Part shown: positions 35,891-44,129 of the stretch, one piece after another
Numbering within the stretch: position 1 is the first letter of the stretch
How the letters are laid out: the number at the start of each line of letters is the position of its first letter
NCBI RefSeq assembly: GCF_003369795.1
Contig: NZ_CP026730.1
Coordinates: 1,984,001-2,048,000 of the forward strand
Reading direction: 5' to 3'
DNA from: Streptomyces sp. CB09001
GTDB lineage: Bacteria > Actinomycetota > Actinomycetes > Streptomycetales > Streptomycetaceae
DNA length: 64,000 nt
Made by a program: the position numbers and the translations under genes
Notes under the pieces: model-generated
Database searches by the model: none
What the model was told of the DNA's origin: nothing
Seen by the model: only the letters and a program-made list of their open reading frames with translations

Positions 35891-36661
35891 GTGAGCGACG
35901 AGTCCGTCATATCCCTGCGTGGCGTCCGCGCCGAGCTGGGCTCACGCCCCGTCCTGCGCGGCATCGACCTCACCGTGCGGCGCGGCCAGGTGGTCGCGCT
36001 GCTCGGCGCCAACGGCTCGGGCAAGTCCACGGCCGTGCGCACGATCATCGGCCAGGTGCCGGTGACGGCCGGCGAGATCGAGCTGTTCGGCACCCCCCGG
36101 CGCCGCTTCCGCGACTGGGCGCGGGTGGGCTACGTCCCGCAGCGCACCACGGCCGCGGGCGGCGTCCCCGCCACGGTGACCGAGGTGGTCTCCTCGGGCC
36201 GGCTCTCCCGGGCCCGCTTCGGCGTCCTGCGCAAGGCCGACCACGAGGCCGTACGCCGCGCCCTCGACCTGGTCGGCATGGCCGACCGCGCCAAGGACTC
36301 GGTGAACGCCCTCTCCGGCGGCCAGCACCAGCGCGTGCTGATCGCCCGCGCGCTCGCCGCCGAACCCGACCTGCTGATCATGGACGAGCCGATGGCGGGC
36401 GTCGACCTGGCCAGCCAGGAGGTGCTGGCGAGGACCCTGCGGGAACAGGTCGCGGCCGGCACCACCGTCCTCCTCGTCCTGCACGAGCTGGGCCCCCTGG
36501 AGCCGCTGATCGACCGGGCCGTGGTGCTCCGCGACGGCTGCGTCCTGCACGACGGCCCGCCGCCCGAGGCGGTCGGCCAGCACGCGCTGCCCGGCCACGA
36601 CCACGTCCACCCGCACGCACCCGCGGGCGCCGAACCGATCCGTACGGGACTGCTGAGCTGA
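35891..36661 (+). CDS. znuC: Zinc ABC transporter ATP-binding protein
   Basis: A 256-residue ABC ATPase with Walker A LLGANGSGKSTAVR, Q-loop region VGYVPQRTTA, signature NALSGGQHQRVLIARALA, Walker B LLIMDEPMAGVD and the switch His in LVLHELG. The C terminus is His-rich (GHDHVHPHAP), as often seen in zinc importers. The GTG at 35891 has GGAGG five bases upstream. Its TGA overlaps the znuB ATG (TGATG), coupling the two. It powers uptake with ZnuA and ZnuB. Confidence 0.95.
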   Translation: MSDESVISLRGVRAELGSRPVLRGIDLTVRRGQVVALLGANGSGKSTAVRTIIGQVPVTAGEIELFGTPRRRFRDWARVGYVPQRTTAAGGVPATVTEVVSSGRLSRARFGVLRKADHEAVRRALDLVGMADRAKDSVNALSGGQHQRVLIARALAAEPDLLIMDEPMAGVDLASQEVLARTLREQVAAGTTVLLVLHELGPLEPLIDRAVVLRDGCVLHDGPPPEAVGQHALPGHDHVHPHAPAGAEPIRTGLLS

Positions 36662-37563
36662 TGGAAATCCTGAACTACGCCTTCATGCAGCGGGCGCTGC
36701 TCGCCGCCGTCCTGGTGGGCATCACCGCCCCGGCCATCGGCATCTACCTGGTCCAGCGCCGCCAGGCCCTCATGGGCGACGGCATCGGCCACGTGGCGAT
36801 GACCGGCGTCGGTCTCGGCTTCCTGCTGTCCTGGTCCCCGGTGTGGATGGCGACCGTGGTCTCCGTCCTCGGCGCGGTCCTCATGGAGCTGATCCGCTGG
36901 TACGGCAAGACCCGCGGCGACATCGCCCTCGCCATGCTCTTCTACGGAGGCATGGCGGGCGGCGTGATGTTCATCAACCTCGCGCCGGGCGGCTCCAACG
37001 CCAACCTCACCTCGTACCTCTTCGGCTCCCTCTCGACGGTCTCCGAGTCCGACGTGACCGCGATCTGTCTCCTTGCCGCCTTCGTGGTCCTCGTCACCGT
37101 CGGCCTGCGCCGCCAGCTGTTCGCCGTCAGCCAGGACGAGGAGTTCGCCAGGGTCACCGGCCTGCCGGTGCGCGCGCTGAACCTGCTGACGGCCGTCACG
37201 GCGGCGGTCACGGTGACGGTCGCGATGCGCGTCGTCGGCCTGCTGCTGGTCTCCGCGCTGATGGTGGTCCCGGTGGCCGCCGCGCAGCAGCTCACCCGCA
37301 GCTTCGCCGCCACCTTCGCCATCGCCGTCGCGCTCGGTGTGAGCGTGACGATCGGCGGCACCGTCACGTCGTACTACCAGGACGTGCCGCCCGGCGCGAC
37401 GATCGTGCTGCTCACCATCGGCGCGTTCATCGTGCTGAGCGTGCTGGCCGCCCCGCTGGCCAGGCGACGCGCGCGGGCACTGGCCGCGGCGCAGCCCGCC
37501 GCGGATCCGGCGGAGTGCAAGATTCCGGCCACCAGGGGGGCCGCCGACGAGGTCGGCGTCTGA
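36661..37563 (+). CDS. znuB: Zinc ABC transporter permease
   Basis: A 300-residue ABC-3 family permease with about eight to nine membrane segments. Landmarks: FMQRALLAAVLVGITAPAIG, YLVQRRQALMGDGIGHVAMTGVGLGF (in segments) and SALMVVPVAAAQQLTRSFA. The start overlaps the znuC stop. It forms the membrane channel of the zinc importer. A basic, Ala-rich cytoplasmic C terminus ends the protein. zur follows after 62 bases. Confidence 0.95.
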   Translation: MEILNYAFMQRALLAAVLVGITAPAIGIYLVQRRQALMGDGIGHVAMTGVGLGFLLSWSPVWMATVVSVLGAVLMELIRWYGKTRGDIALAMLFYGGMAGGVMFINLAPGGSNANLTSYLFGSLSTVSESDVTAICLLAAFVVLVTVGLRRQLFAVSQDEEFARVTGLPVRALNLLTAVTAAVTVTVAMRVVGLLLVSALMVVPVAAAQQLTRSFAATFAIAVALGVSVTIGGTVTSYYQDVPPGATIVLLTIGAFIVLSVLAAPLARRRARALAAAQPAADPAECKIPATRGAADEVGV

Positions 37564-37625
37564 CCGCGCGCGAGCCGGGCTGGCACAATGGCCCGGCAAG
37601 CCGCGAAGACGTGAGGAGGAATCCA

Positions 37626-38045
37626 GTGACCACCGCTGGACCGCCCGTGAAGGGCCGCGCCACCCGGCAGCGGGCTGCCGTGTCGGCCGCCCTTCAGGAG
37701 GTCGAGGAGTTCCGCAGCGCGCAGGAGCTCCACGACATGCTCAAGCACAAGGGCGACGCGGTCGGGCTCACCACGGTCTACCGCACCCTGCAGTCCCTCG
37801 CCGACGCCGGCGAGGTCGACGTCCTGCGCACCGCCGAGGGCGAGTCCGTCTACCGGCGCTGCTCCACCGGCGACCATCACCACCACCTGGTCTGCCGCGC
37901 CTGCGGCAAGGCGGTCGAGGTGGAGGGCCCCGCCGTGGAGAAGTGGGCCGAGGCCATCGCCGCCGAGCACGGCTACGTCAACGTCGCCCACACAGTGGAG
38001 ATCTTCGGCACCTGCGCCGACTGCGCGGGGGCCTGCGACGATTGA
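37626..38045 (+). CDS. zur: Zinc uptake regulator of the Fur family
   Basis: A 139-residue Fur-family repressor. The N-terminal winged helix (TRQRAAVSAALQEVEEFRSA, then GLTTVYRTLQSLADAGEVD) precedes the metal-binding region STGDHHHHLVCRACGK and the paired cysteines CADCAGAC that complete a structural Cys4 zinc site. The His-rich motif and cluster position next to znuACB identify it as Zur rather than Fur or Nur. The GTG at 37626 follows GAGGAGGA. In S. coelicolor the equivalent protein represses znuA when zinc is sufficient; the Zur-box-like site at 34823 supports the same here. Confidence 0.95.
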   Translation: MTTAGPPVKGRATRQRAAVSAALQEVEEFRSAQELHDMLKHKGDAVGLTTVYRTLQSLADAGEVDVLRTAEGESVYRRCSTGDHHHHLVCRACGKAVEVEGPAVEKWAEAIAAEHGYVNVAHTVEIFGTCADCAGACDD

Positions 38046-38051
38046 GCGGGT

Positions 38052-38130
38052 GGGGCCCTCGGGCTGCGCCCTGGGCCCCGTACCGGCCTGAACGGCCTCG
38101 TCCTCAAACTCCCCCGGAGGGGGTACCCCC
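38052..38130. terminator. Bidirectional terminator region between zur and uppS
   Basis: GGGGCCC (38052-38058) pairs with GGGCCCC (38073-38079). Further on, CCCCC-GGA-GGGGG (38111-38123) and the palindrome GGGGGTACCCCC (38119-38130) follow a TCCTCAAAC tract. The TCCTCAAAC-plus-hairpin pattern recurs between convergent genes in Streptomyces chromosomes. It fills the 112-base gap between the two stops. Confidence 0.65.
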
Positions 38131-38157
38131 GGACGGGCCGATTTTGCCGCCCTGGGC

Positions 38158-38991
38158 CTACTCGGTACTGCGGCCCTCCATGGCCAGAAGCTCCTCGTTC
38201 GGGATGGCGCCGCCGAAGCGGCGGTCCCGGGAAGCGAACTCCAGGCAGGCCCGCCACAGGTCGCGCCGGTCGAAGTCGGGCCACAGCACGTCCTGGAAGA
38301 CCATCTCCGCGTACGCGCTCTGCCAGAGCAGGAAGTTGGACGTGCGCTGCTCCCCGCTCGGCCGCAGAAAGACGTCTACATCCGGCATGTCCGGGTAGTA
38401 CAGGTACTTCGCGAGGGTCTTCTCGTTGACCTTGGCCGGGTCCAGCTTCCCGGCCCGCACGTCCTCGGCGAGGGCCTGCGCCGCGTCGGCGATCTCGGCC
38501 CGCCCGCCGTAGTTCATGCAGAAGTACAGCGTGAGCCGGTCGTTCTCCTTGGTCTGCTCCTGCGCGACCTGAAGCTCCCTGGCCACCGACTTCCACAGCC
38601 GGGGCATCCGCCCCGCCCAGCGCACCCGCACCCCCAGCCCGTCGAGGGTGTCGCGGGACTTGCGGATGAAGTCGCGGTTGAAGTTCATCAGGAAGCGCAC
38701 CTCCTCCGGCGAGCGCTTCCAGTTCTCGGTGGAGAAGGCGTACAGGGAGATGTTCCCGACGCCCATCTCGATCGCGCCCTGGAGCACGTCCATGACCTGC
38801 TCGGCACCGACCTTGTGACCCTCGGTGCGCGGCAGCCCGCGCTCCTTGGCCCAGCGCCCGTTGCCGTCCATGACGATCGCCACATGCCCCGGAACCAGGT
38901 CACCGAGCTTCGGCGGCCGCGCGCCCGAGGGGTGCGGCTCCGGCGTCCTGTACTCCCGGCGATGCCGCCCCAGAATCCCGCGTACGGCCAT
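38158..38991 (-). CDS. uppS: Isoprenyl transferase (polyprenyl diphosphate synthase)
   Basis: A 277-residue cis-prenyltransferase making long-chain polyprenyl diphosphate, the lipid carrier for wall synthesis. Key motifs: HVAIVMDGNGRWAKERGLPR (residues 36-55, with the catalytic Asp), GAEQVMDVL, LYAFSTENWKRS, DVFLRPSGEQRTSNFLLWQ and the C-terminal FQDVLWPDF. An N-terminal extension rich in Arg and Pro is common in actinomycetes. Twelve bases separate it from recO, which is upstream on the same strand. A single window gene of this type cannot be assigned chain length. Confidence 0.95.
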   Translation of the reverse strand: MAVRGILGRHRREYRTPEPHPSGARPPKLGDLVPGHVAIVMDGNGRWAKERGLPRTEGHKVGAEQVMDVLQGAIEMGVGNISLYAFSTENWKRSPEEVRFLMNFNRDFIRKSRDTLDGLGVRVRWAGRMPRLWKSVARELQVAQEQTKENDRLTLYFCMNYGGRAEIADAAQALAEDVRAGKLDPAKVNEKTLAKYLYYPDMPDVDVFLRPSGEQRTSNFLLWQSAYAEMVFQDVLWPDFDRRDLWRACLEFASRDRRFGGAIPNEELLAMEGRSTE

Positions 38992-39003
38992 ATCGGTTCT
39001 CTC

Positions 39004-39759
39004 CTACTTCTCGACGTACCGCAGGGAGCGCAGTCCCCGCTCAAGGTGCCAGTGCAGGTAGGCGGAGACCAGTCCGCTCCCCTCCCGCACGTACCGCGGC
39101 TCGGCCGCGTCCGCCGTACCCCAGTCTCCCGCAAGCAGCGCCCCGAGCAGTTCCAGGGCCTGCGGCGAGGGTACGACGCTGCCGGGCACCCGGCAGTCGA
39201 CGCAGACGGAGCCGCCCGAGCCGACCGAGAAGAACCGGTTGGGACCGGGCAGGCCGCACTTCGCGCAGTCCCCGAAGGTCGGGGCGTACCCGTTCACGGC
39301 AAGCGAGCGCAGCAGGAACGCGTCCAGCACCAGCGTCGGCGCGTGCTCGCCCCGCGCGAGGGTCCTGAGCGCACCGACGAGCAGCAGGTACTGCTGTACC
39401 GCCGGCTCGCCCTCGTGGTCGGTGAACCGCTCGGCCGTCTCCAGCATGGCGGTCCCCGCGGTGTACCGCCCGTAGTCGGTGACGATCCCGCCGCCGTAGG
39501 GCGCGATCGTCTCGCTCTGCGTGCACAGCGGCAGCCCGCGCCCGACCAGCTCGCTGTTCTTCGAGAAGAACTGCACGTCCACGTGCGAGAACGGCTCCAG
39601 CCGGGCGCCGAACTTCGACTTCGTGCGCCGCACCCCGCGCGCCACGGCGCGTACGCGCCCGTGACCGCGCGTGAGCAGCGTGATGATCCGGTCCGCCTCA
39701 CCCAGCTTCTGGGTGCGCAGCACGATGCCGTCGTCGCGGAACAGACTCATGCCGACCAT
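39004..39759 (-). CDS. recO: DNA repair protein RecO
   Basis: A 251-residue recombination mediator that helps load RecA on gapped DNA. The N-terminal OB fold opens SLFRDDGIVLRTQKLGEADRI, then GRVRAVARGVRRTKSKFGAR. The central helical part contains a four-Cys zinc finger (CAKCGLPG, then CVDCR). Two starts are possible: ATG 39759, nine bases after GAAGGA, and ATG 39750, where the common alignment begins. The first has the better ribosome-binding site. It precedes uppS, an order conserved in streptomycetes. Confidence 0.94.
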   Translation of the reverse strand: MVGMSLFRDDGIVLRTQKLGEADRIITLLTRGHGRVRAVARGVRRTKSKFGARLEPFSHVDVQFFSKNSELVGRGLPLCTQSETIAPYGGGIVTDYGRYTAGTAMLETAERFTDHEGEPAVQQYLLLVGALRTLARGEHAPTLVLDAFLLRSLAVNGYAPTFGDCAKCGLPGPNRFFSVGSGGSVCVDCRVPGSVVPSPQALELLGALLAGDWGTADAAEPRYVREGSGLVSAYLHWHLERGLRSLRYVEK

Positions 39760-39772
39760 TCTCGCGCATCCT

Positions 39773-39994
39773 TCAAGGCACCTCGCCACGGCTTCGGGCG
39801 TTGGTGTACGCCGTCGCCGCGCTGAGCCGCTCGGACGCGGTGGCGTGGCGTACGTCACCCGGCTCGGCGTCCCACTCCCGCCCCCCGCCGTACGGCCGCA
39901 TCTGCACGTACGGCCCCTCGTGCCCCATGACGATCCCGACCCGGCCACTGCGGGTGTCCACGGCGTAGACCCCCACGGGCGGCGTCGTCGTCAT
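39773..39994 (-). CDS. Small conserved protein of unknown function (73 residues)
   Basis: MTTTPPVGVYAVDTRSGRVG, then IVMGHEGPYVQMRPYGGGRE and WDAEPGDVRHATASERLSA, with no signal peptide or membrane segment. Streptomyces genomes hold many such small proteins beside XRE/DUF5753 regulators. The ATG at 39994 overlaps the stop of the 68-residue gene upstream (ATGA), so the two are coupled. Function unknown. Confidence 0.8.
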   Translation of the reverse strand: MTTTPPVGVYAVDTRSGRVGIVMGHEGPYVQMRPYGGGREWDAEPGDVRHATASERLSAATAYTNARSRGEVP

Positions 39995-40197
39995 CGCGGC
40001 ACCGCCGCGAGGCGCCGCGCGGTCTCCACGGAACACCGGCCCAATTCGACGAGCGGGCAGGGTGCCTCCCGCGCAAGACTCACCGGGTCCAGCCCCAGTG
40101 AGGGCAGAGTAATTCCTGCCTCCGCGAGCGCCGCGCGCAATTCTTTCACCGTGTCCTCCGCTCCTTCGACGCAGAGCGCCGAGTGTCGTGCTTCCAC
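39991..40197 (-). CDS. Small conserved protein of unknown function (68 residues)
   Basis: A cytoplasmic protein: ARHSALCVEGAEDTVKELRA, then ALAEAGITLPSLGLDPVSLA and CPLVELGRCSVETARRLAAV. Three cysteines, a helical middle, no known fold. The GTG at 40197 follows a strong GGGAGGGG. It overlaps the 73-residue gene by four bases and is divergent from the XRE regulator at 40312 with about 114 bases between. This three-gene set is a familiar Streptomyces arrangement, presumably regulator plus partners. Confidence 0.8.
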   Translation of the reverse strand: MEARHSALCVEGAEDTVKELRAALAEAGITLPSLGLDPVSLAREAPCPLVELGRCSVETARRLAAVPR

Positions 40198-40311
40198 CGC
40201 TTTCCCCTCCCTTTACGGTTTCACTCTTCGTGTCCCCAGAATGACCCGACGTGCCTACACTCAGCAGGAGTACGTGCACTACAAGTGCGGGTCAGCACAT
40301 GGGGGTTGGTT

Positions 40312-40665
40312 ATGGCCAATGGTTCACGGCAGGCTGCGTGGGAGTTCTTCGGAACGGAACTGAAACGACGGCGAGAGGACGCCGAAATCACCCAAGTAGA
40401 GCTGGGAGCAAGGGTTTTCGTCTCCGGTGGCTACATCGGCCAGTTCGAACAGGCAATTCGGAAACCACAGTTGGACGTGGCCCAACGCATCGACGAGGCG
40501 CTGCAAACCGACGGTATTTTCGAGCGACTGTGCCGGAAGCTGATTGATGATCCGCGGTATGCGGATTACTTCGCCGGGGTGGTCGAGCCGGAGCGGCTGG
40601 CCACGAAGATCAGCGAGTTCGCACCGACGGTCGTGCCGGGCCTGTTCGTACGCTCCGTGGCCTAG
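40312..40665 (+). CDS. XRE-family regulator, C-terminally truncated
   Basis: A 117-residue protein. The helix-turn-helix (FFGTELKRRREDAEITQVEL, then GARVFVSGGYIGQFEQAIRK) and the start of a DUF5753-type effector domain (AGVVEPERLATKISEFAPTVVPGLF) are present. Full-length relatives run about 270-290 residues and continue past VPGL with LQTxxYA; here VRSVA and a TAG follow. The effector domain is therefore missing. It may be a decayed remnant or a short DNA-binding form. It is divergent from the small-protein pair that usually accompanies such regulators. Confidence 0.75.
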   Translation: MANGSRQAAWEFFGTELKRRREDAEITQVELGARVFVSGGYIGQFEQAIRKPQLDVAQRIDEALQTDGIFERLCRKLIDDPRYADYFAGVVEPERLATKISEFAPTVVPGLFVRSVA

Positions 40666-40762
40666 GACTCGCGTCCCCTCCCCCATCAGCCCTCCGGACG
40701 ATGGCCGAGGCGCTTCCGAGCAGCAAGAGTTGCCTCATCAAGACCGACGGAGGAGGCACACC

Positions 40763-41248
40763 ATGTCGTACCCGGAGCCGCGATACCTCGGCGAGAAGGG
40801 CGAGATCAACGCCGTGTTCAGGCCGGCCGACACCGCGCCCGACATCGTCTCCCCCGGTGGCACGACCACCCACTACCTCGCGAGCCACGCCTCCACCGGA
40901 GGCGAGTTCGGGCTGTACAAGGTGGACATGGGTCCCAAGGCGCCCGGCGCCAGGACGCACTTCCACCGGAGCATCTCCGAGTCCTTCTACGTGCTGTCGG
41001 GGGAGGTGGAGCTCTACAACGGCGAACGCTGGGTCACCGGCCGCCAGGGCGACTTCCTGTACGTCCCCGTCGGCGGGCTGCACGCCTTCAAGAACGACCG
41101 TGACGACCCCCTGTCCATGCTGATGCTCTTCTCACCGGGCGCACCGCGCGAGGAGTACTTCGAGCGCATCGCCGACTTCGCACAGCGTGGCGGCGAGGAG
41201 CTGCGGGAGTTCCAGGTCCGGCACGACAGCTTCTTCGTCGAGGACTGA
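40763..41248 (+). CDS. Cupin-domain protein
   Basis: A 161-residue single-domain cupin. The two metal-binding motifs are recognisable: GARTHFHRSISESFYVLSGE (with His, His and Glu) and GDFLYVPVGGLHAFKND (second-motif His). Members include dioxygenases, isomerases and sugar- or small-molecule-binding proteins; which applies is not clear. The ATG at 40763 follows GGAGGAGG. No operon partner: 97 bases separate it from the XRE gene and 102 from the lipoprotein gene. Confidence 0.88.
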   Translation: MSYPEPRYLGEKGEINAVFRPADTAPDIVSPGGTTTHYLASHASTGGEFGLYKVDMGPKAPGARTHFHRSISESFYVLSGEVELYNGERWVTGRQGDFLYVPVGGLHAFKNDRDDPLSMLMLFSPGAPREEYFERIADFAQRGGEELREFQVRHDSFFVED

Positions 41249-41292
41249 GGGTCGGCGACCCGGCCAAGTTCGTACGTTCCGTGGAGGCGGCC

Positions 41293-41327
41293 GTTGTTCA
41301 GTCCCGCGGACCGGGTGTCTGAACAAC
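41293..41327 (+). repeat. Perfect 9-base inverted repeat before a lipoprotein gene
   Basis: GTTGTTCAG (41293-41301) and CTGAACAAC (41319-41327) with a 17-base spacer, ending 23 bases before the start codon at 41351. It could be an operator or an RNA hairpin in the leader. Confidence 0.55.
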
Positions 41328-41350
41328 TCGTCCGGCGCTTGAGTGGCCCC

Positions 41351-41893
41351 ATGATCACGCGCCGATTCGCCCTCGCCCTGTCCGCAGCCGTGACGATGAC
41401 CCTGACGCTGTCCGCCTGCGGCGGCGAGGACGGGAAGGCGGCCGACGACCGGCAATCCCCCCGGGCCGCTTCCTTGGCCCCGTCGGAGTCGAAGCAGCCC
41501 TCGGCCGCCGCTTCCTCGGCCAAGCCCGCGACCCCCGCGGAGCTGCTGCCCGTTTACCGCATCGCCTACGGCATGAACACCTCTCCGATGTGCAGCCATG
41601 TCGCCTGGGACGACCCCGGGTGCGGGGAGGACCTCACCGCCGCCGGGGAACTCGCCGGCGCGATGGCCAAGAGCATCGAGCGCGACTTCCCCGACGGTGA
41701 GTACACCGAGGTCGAGAAGTCCGCGGACCACGTGGTGAAGGCGGTGGGCACCGTCCGCAAGCTCGGGTGCTACGAGATGGGTTCGCCACCGCCCAAGACC
41801 GACTCGGCCAAGCTGCGGGAGCTGTGCCCCTCGATGAGCACCATCGCCTCCCTCGCCTGGCTCAACTTCGAGAGCAACGTGACCCTTCCCTAG
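41351..41893 (+). CDS. Putative lipoprotein of unknown function
   Basis: A 180-residue exported protein. The signal sequence ends in the lipobox LSAC with Cys23. A Ser/Ala/Pro-rich linker (about residues 30-60) is followed by a conserved-looking domain with four to five cysteines (PMCSHVAWDDPGCGEDL, LGCYEMG, ELCPSMS), probably disulfide-bonded. No known family recognised. The ribosome-binding site before ATG 41351 is weak. It lies 72 bases before the hydrolase pseudogene. Confidence 0.8.
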   Translation: MITRRFALALSAAVTMTLTLSACGGEDGKAADDRQSPRAASLAPSESKQPSAAASSAKPATPAELLPVYRIAYGMNTSPMCSHVAWDDPGCGEDLTAAGELAGAMAKSIERDFPDGEYTEVEKSADHVVKAVGTVRKLGCYEMGSPPPKTDSAKLRELCPSMSTIASLAWLNFESNVTLP

Positions 41894-41965
41894 GGGGCAA
41901 CCCCCCGTAAATATCGGGTTGTTACCCGGATGTGACGGCCCCCGGGCTTCCGCGAGGCTCCTCGC

Positions 41966-43464
41966 ATGACGCAGCGCAAGCGAAGCAGAAGCATCCGCAA
42001 CGCCGCCATCGTCGGCGTGTCCACCGCCCTCCTCGGCGTCACCGCACCGGTGACCGCCTCCGCGACCGGCGGGAGTACGCCCGAGTCCCTCACCTGGTCC
42101 GCCTGCGAGGGCACGGGGCTCGACCCGCGGCAGGAGTGCGCCACCCTCGACGTGCCGATGGACTACGCCGATCCCGACGGTCCCCGTATCGAGATGGCCG
42201 TCTCCCGCATCCCCGCCGAGAAGCCGGACGCCCGGCGCGGGGCCCTGCTGCTCATCGCCGGCGGGCCGGGCGGGTCGAGTCTCAACGACCCGTCGGGGAA
42301 GGGGCAGAAGCTGCCCCGGAGCGTGCGCGAGACCCACGACCTCATCGGATTCGCACCGCGCGGCCTGGCGCCGTCCACTCCCGCCGACTGCGGGCTGGAG
42401 TACGGCGACCTCGCCACCTCCAGGCTGCGCCCCTGGCCCGCCCCCGACGGCTCGGTGGACGGGAACATGACCACCGCCCGGCGTATGGCCGACGCCTGCG
42501 CACGCAACGGCGGCGAGCTGATCAAGCACCTCAGCACCGCCAACGAGGCCCGCGACATCGACCGCCTCCGGGCCGCGCTCGGCGAGCGGCGGATCTCCGC
42601 GTGGGGAGTGTCGTACGGGACGTATGTCGGGTCCGTGTACGCCCAGTTGTTCCCGCACCGCACCGACCGGATCGTGCTGGACAGCGTCGACAACCCCGAC
42701 CCGGCTCTGGTCAACCGCGCCTGGCTCGCGGCGCACGAGCAGGGGGTCGAGGACACCTTCCCGCACTTCGCCGCGTGGGCGTCGAAGCCCGGCAACCCCG
42801 ACCGCCTGGCGGTCCGGGCCGCCGACGTGCGGCCGCTGTTCCTGCGGCTCGCCGCCCGGCTCGACCGCGAGCCCATCCCGTGGCCCGGGGCCAATCCCGA
42901 GGAGCTGAACGGCAACGTGCTGCGCCAGACCATGCTGGACAGCTTCGCCGCCCCCGGCCGCTACCCGACGCTCGCCAAGCTGATGCTGGCCGCCCAGCGG
43001 GGCACCGTGCCGCCCGCGCCCCAGGCGCCGCCCGAGGCCGTGCTGCAGAACGTCGCCGCCGTGGGCGCCGGGGTGCTCTGCAACGACGTGGCATGGCCCG
43101 CGGACCCGGCCGGGTACGAGAAGGACGTCGCCGAGAGCCGCCCAAGTACCCGCTCACCGCCGGGATGCCCCGCAACGCGATGCTCTGCGCGGCCTGGCCG
43201 TACCCGCCGCGCGAGGCACCGGTGCGGATCACCGACCGCGGCCCGTCCAACGTGCTGCTCGTCCAGAACGAACGGGACGTCAACACCCCGCTCGCCGGCG
43301 CCCTGCGGATGCGCGAGGCGCTCGGCCGGCGCGCGGTCATGGTGACCGTGGACTCCACCGGGCACGACTCCTACCTGGCCAACGGCAACGCCTGCGGGGA
43401 CGCCACGGTCTCCCGGTTCCTGGCGACCGGGCAGCGGCCGGGCTCGGACGTCTACTGCGACTGA
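41966..43464 (+). pseudogene. Secreted alpha/beta hydrolase (tripeptidyl aminopeptidase-like), frameshifted
   Basis: A signal peptide ending near TASATG leads into a TAP/SlpD-like hydrolase: LLLIAGGPGGSSLND oxyanion region and nucleophile Ser216 in GVSYG. The frame is lost near 43138-43143 (AGCCGCCCAAGTACCC). The downstream family sequence YPLTAGMPRNAMLCAAW, then NERDVNTP (catalytic Asp) and STGHDSY (catalytic His), continues in the frame one base earlier, to TGA at 43462. Without repair, translation ends at 43345 in unrelated residues. One missing base, perhaps a C in the CCC run, explains it. A sequencing error is possible. Restored length would be 499 residues, normal for the family. Confidence 0.85.
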
Positions 43465-44129
43465 CCCGCGCCCGGCGTCACCAGGCCCGACTCGTAGGCC
43501 ACGATCACGAGTTGGGCCCGGTCCCGCGCTCCCAGCTTGCCCATGATGCGGCTGACGTGGGTCTTCGCGGTGAGCGGACTCAGGCCCAGGGTGTCCGCGA
43601 TCTCCGTGTTGTTGAGGCCCCGGGCCACCAGGGCGAGGACCTGGCGTTCCCGGTCCGAGAGGCAGTCGGGGCCCGATCCGGGCGGGTGGAGGGCCGAGGG
43701 GCTGCGCAGGAAGCGCTCGATCAGGCGGGCCGTCGGGCCGGGTGAGAGGAGGGCGTCGCCCGCCGTCACCGTGCGGATGGCGTCCAGGAGTTCGGCGGGC
43801 CTGGTGTCCTTGACCAGGAATCCGGAGGCGCCCGCGCGGAGCGCCTCCACGATGTTCTCGTCGGTGTCGTAGGTGGTGAGGACCAGCACGCGGACCCCGG
43901 CGAGATCCTCGTCGGCGGCGATCAGCCGGGTCGCCTCGATGCCGTCCAGGTCGGGCATCCGTACGTCCATGACGACCAGGTCGGCGCGTTGGGCACGGGC
44001 CAGCTCCACGGCCTGGCGGCCGGTGCCGGCCTCGCCGACGACCTCCATGTCGGGGGCCGACGCCACCAGCAGGGCGAACGCCGCACGGACGAGGTTCTGG
44101 TCGTCCGCCAGCAGTACGCGTATCGTCAT
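43452..44129 (-). CDS. NarL/LuxR-type response regulator
   Basis: A 225-residue regulator. The receiver domain (residues 1-120) has the acidic pair in LLADDQ, phospho-acceptor Asp55 in VVMDVRMPD, and the conserved Thr and Lys in LTTYDTDE and LVKDT. The C-terminal LuxR-type helix-turn-helix (about 155-215) reads LSDRERQVLALVARGLNNTE and AKTHVSRIMGKLGARDRAQ. The ATG overlaps the histidine kinase TGA (ATGA). It is the last gene of an MMPL exporter-kinase-regulator unit. Its 3' end overlaps the convergent hydrolase pseudogene by 13 bases. Confidence 0.95.
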   Translation of the reverse strand: MTIRVLLADDQNLVRAAFALLVASAPDMEVVGEAGTGRQAVELARAQRADLVVMDVRMPDLDGIEATRLIAADEDLAGVRVLVLTTYDTDENIVEALRAGASGFLVKDTRPAELLDAIRTVTAGDALLSPGPTARLIERFLRSPSALHPPGSGPDCLSDRERQVLALVARGLNNTEIADTLGLSPLTAKTHVSRIMGKLGARDRAQLVIVAYESGLVTPGAGQSQ

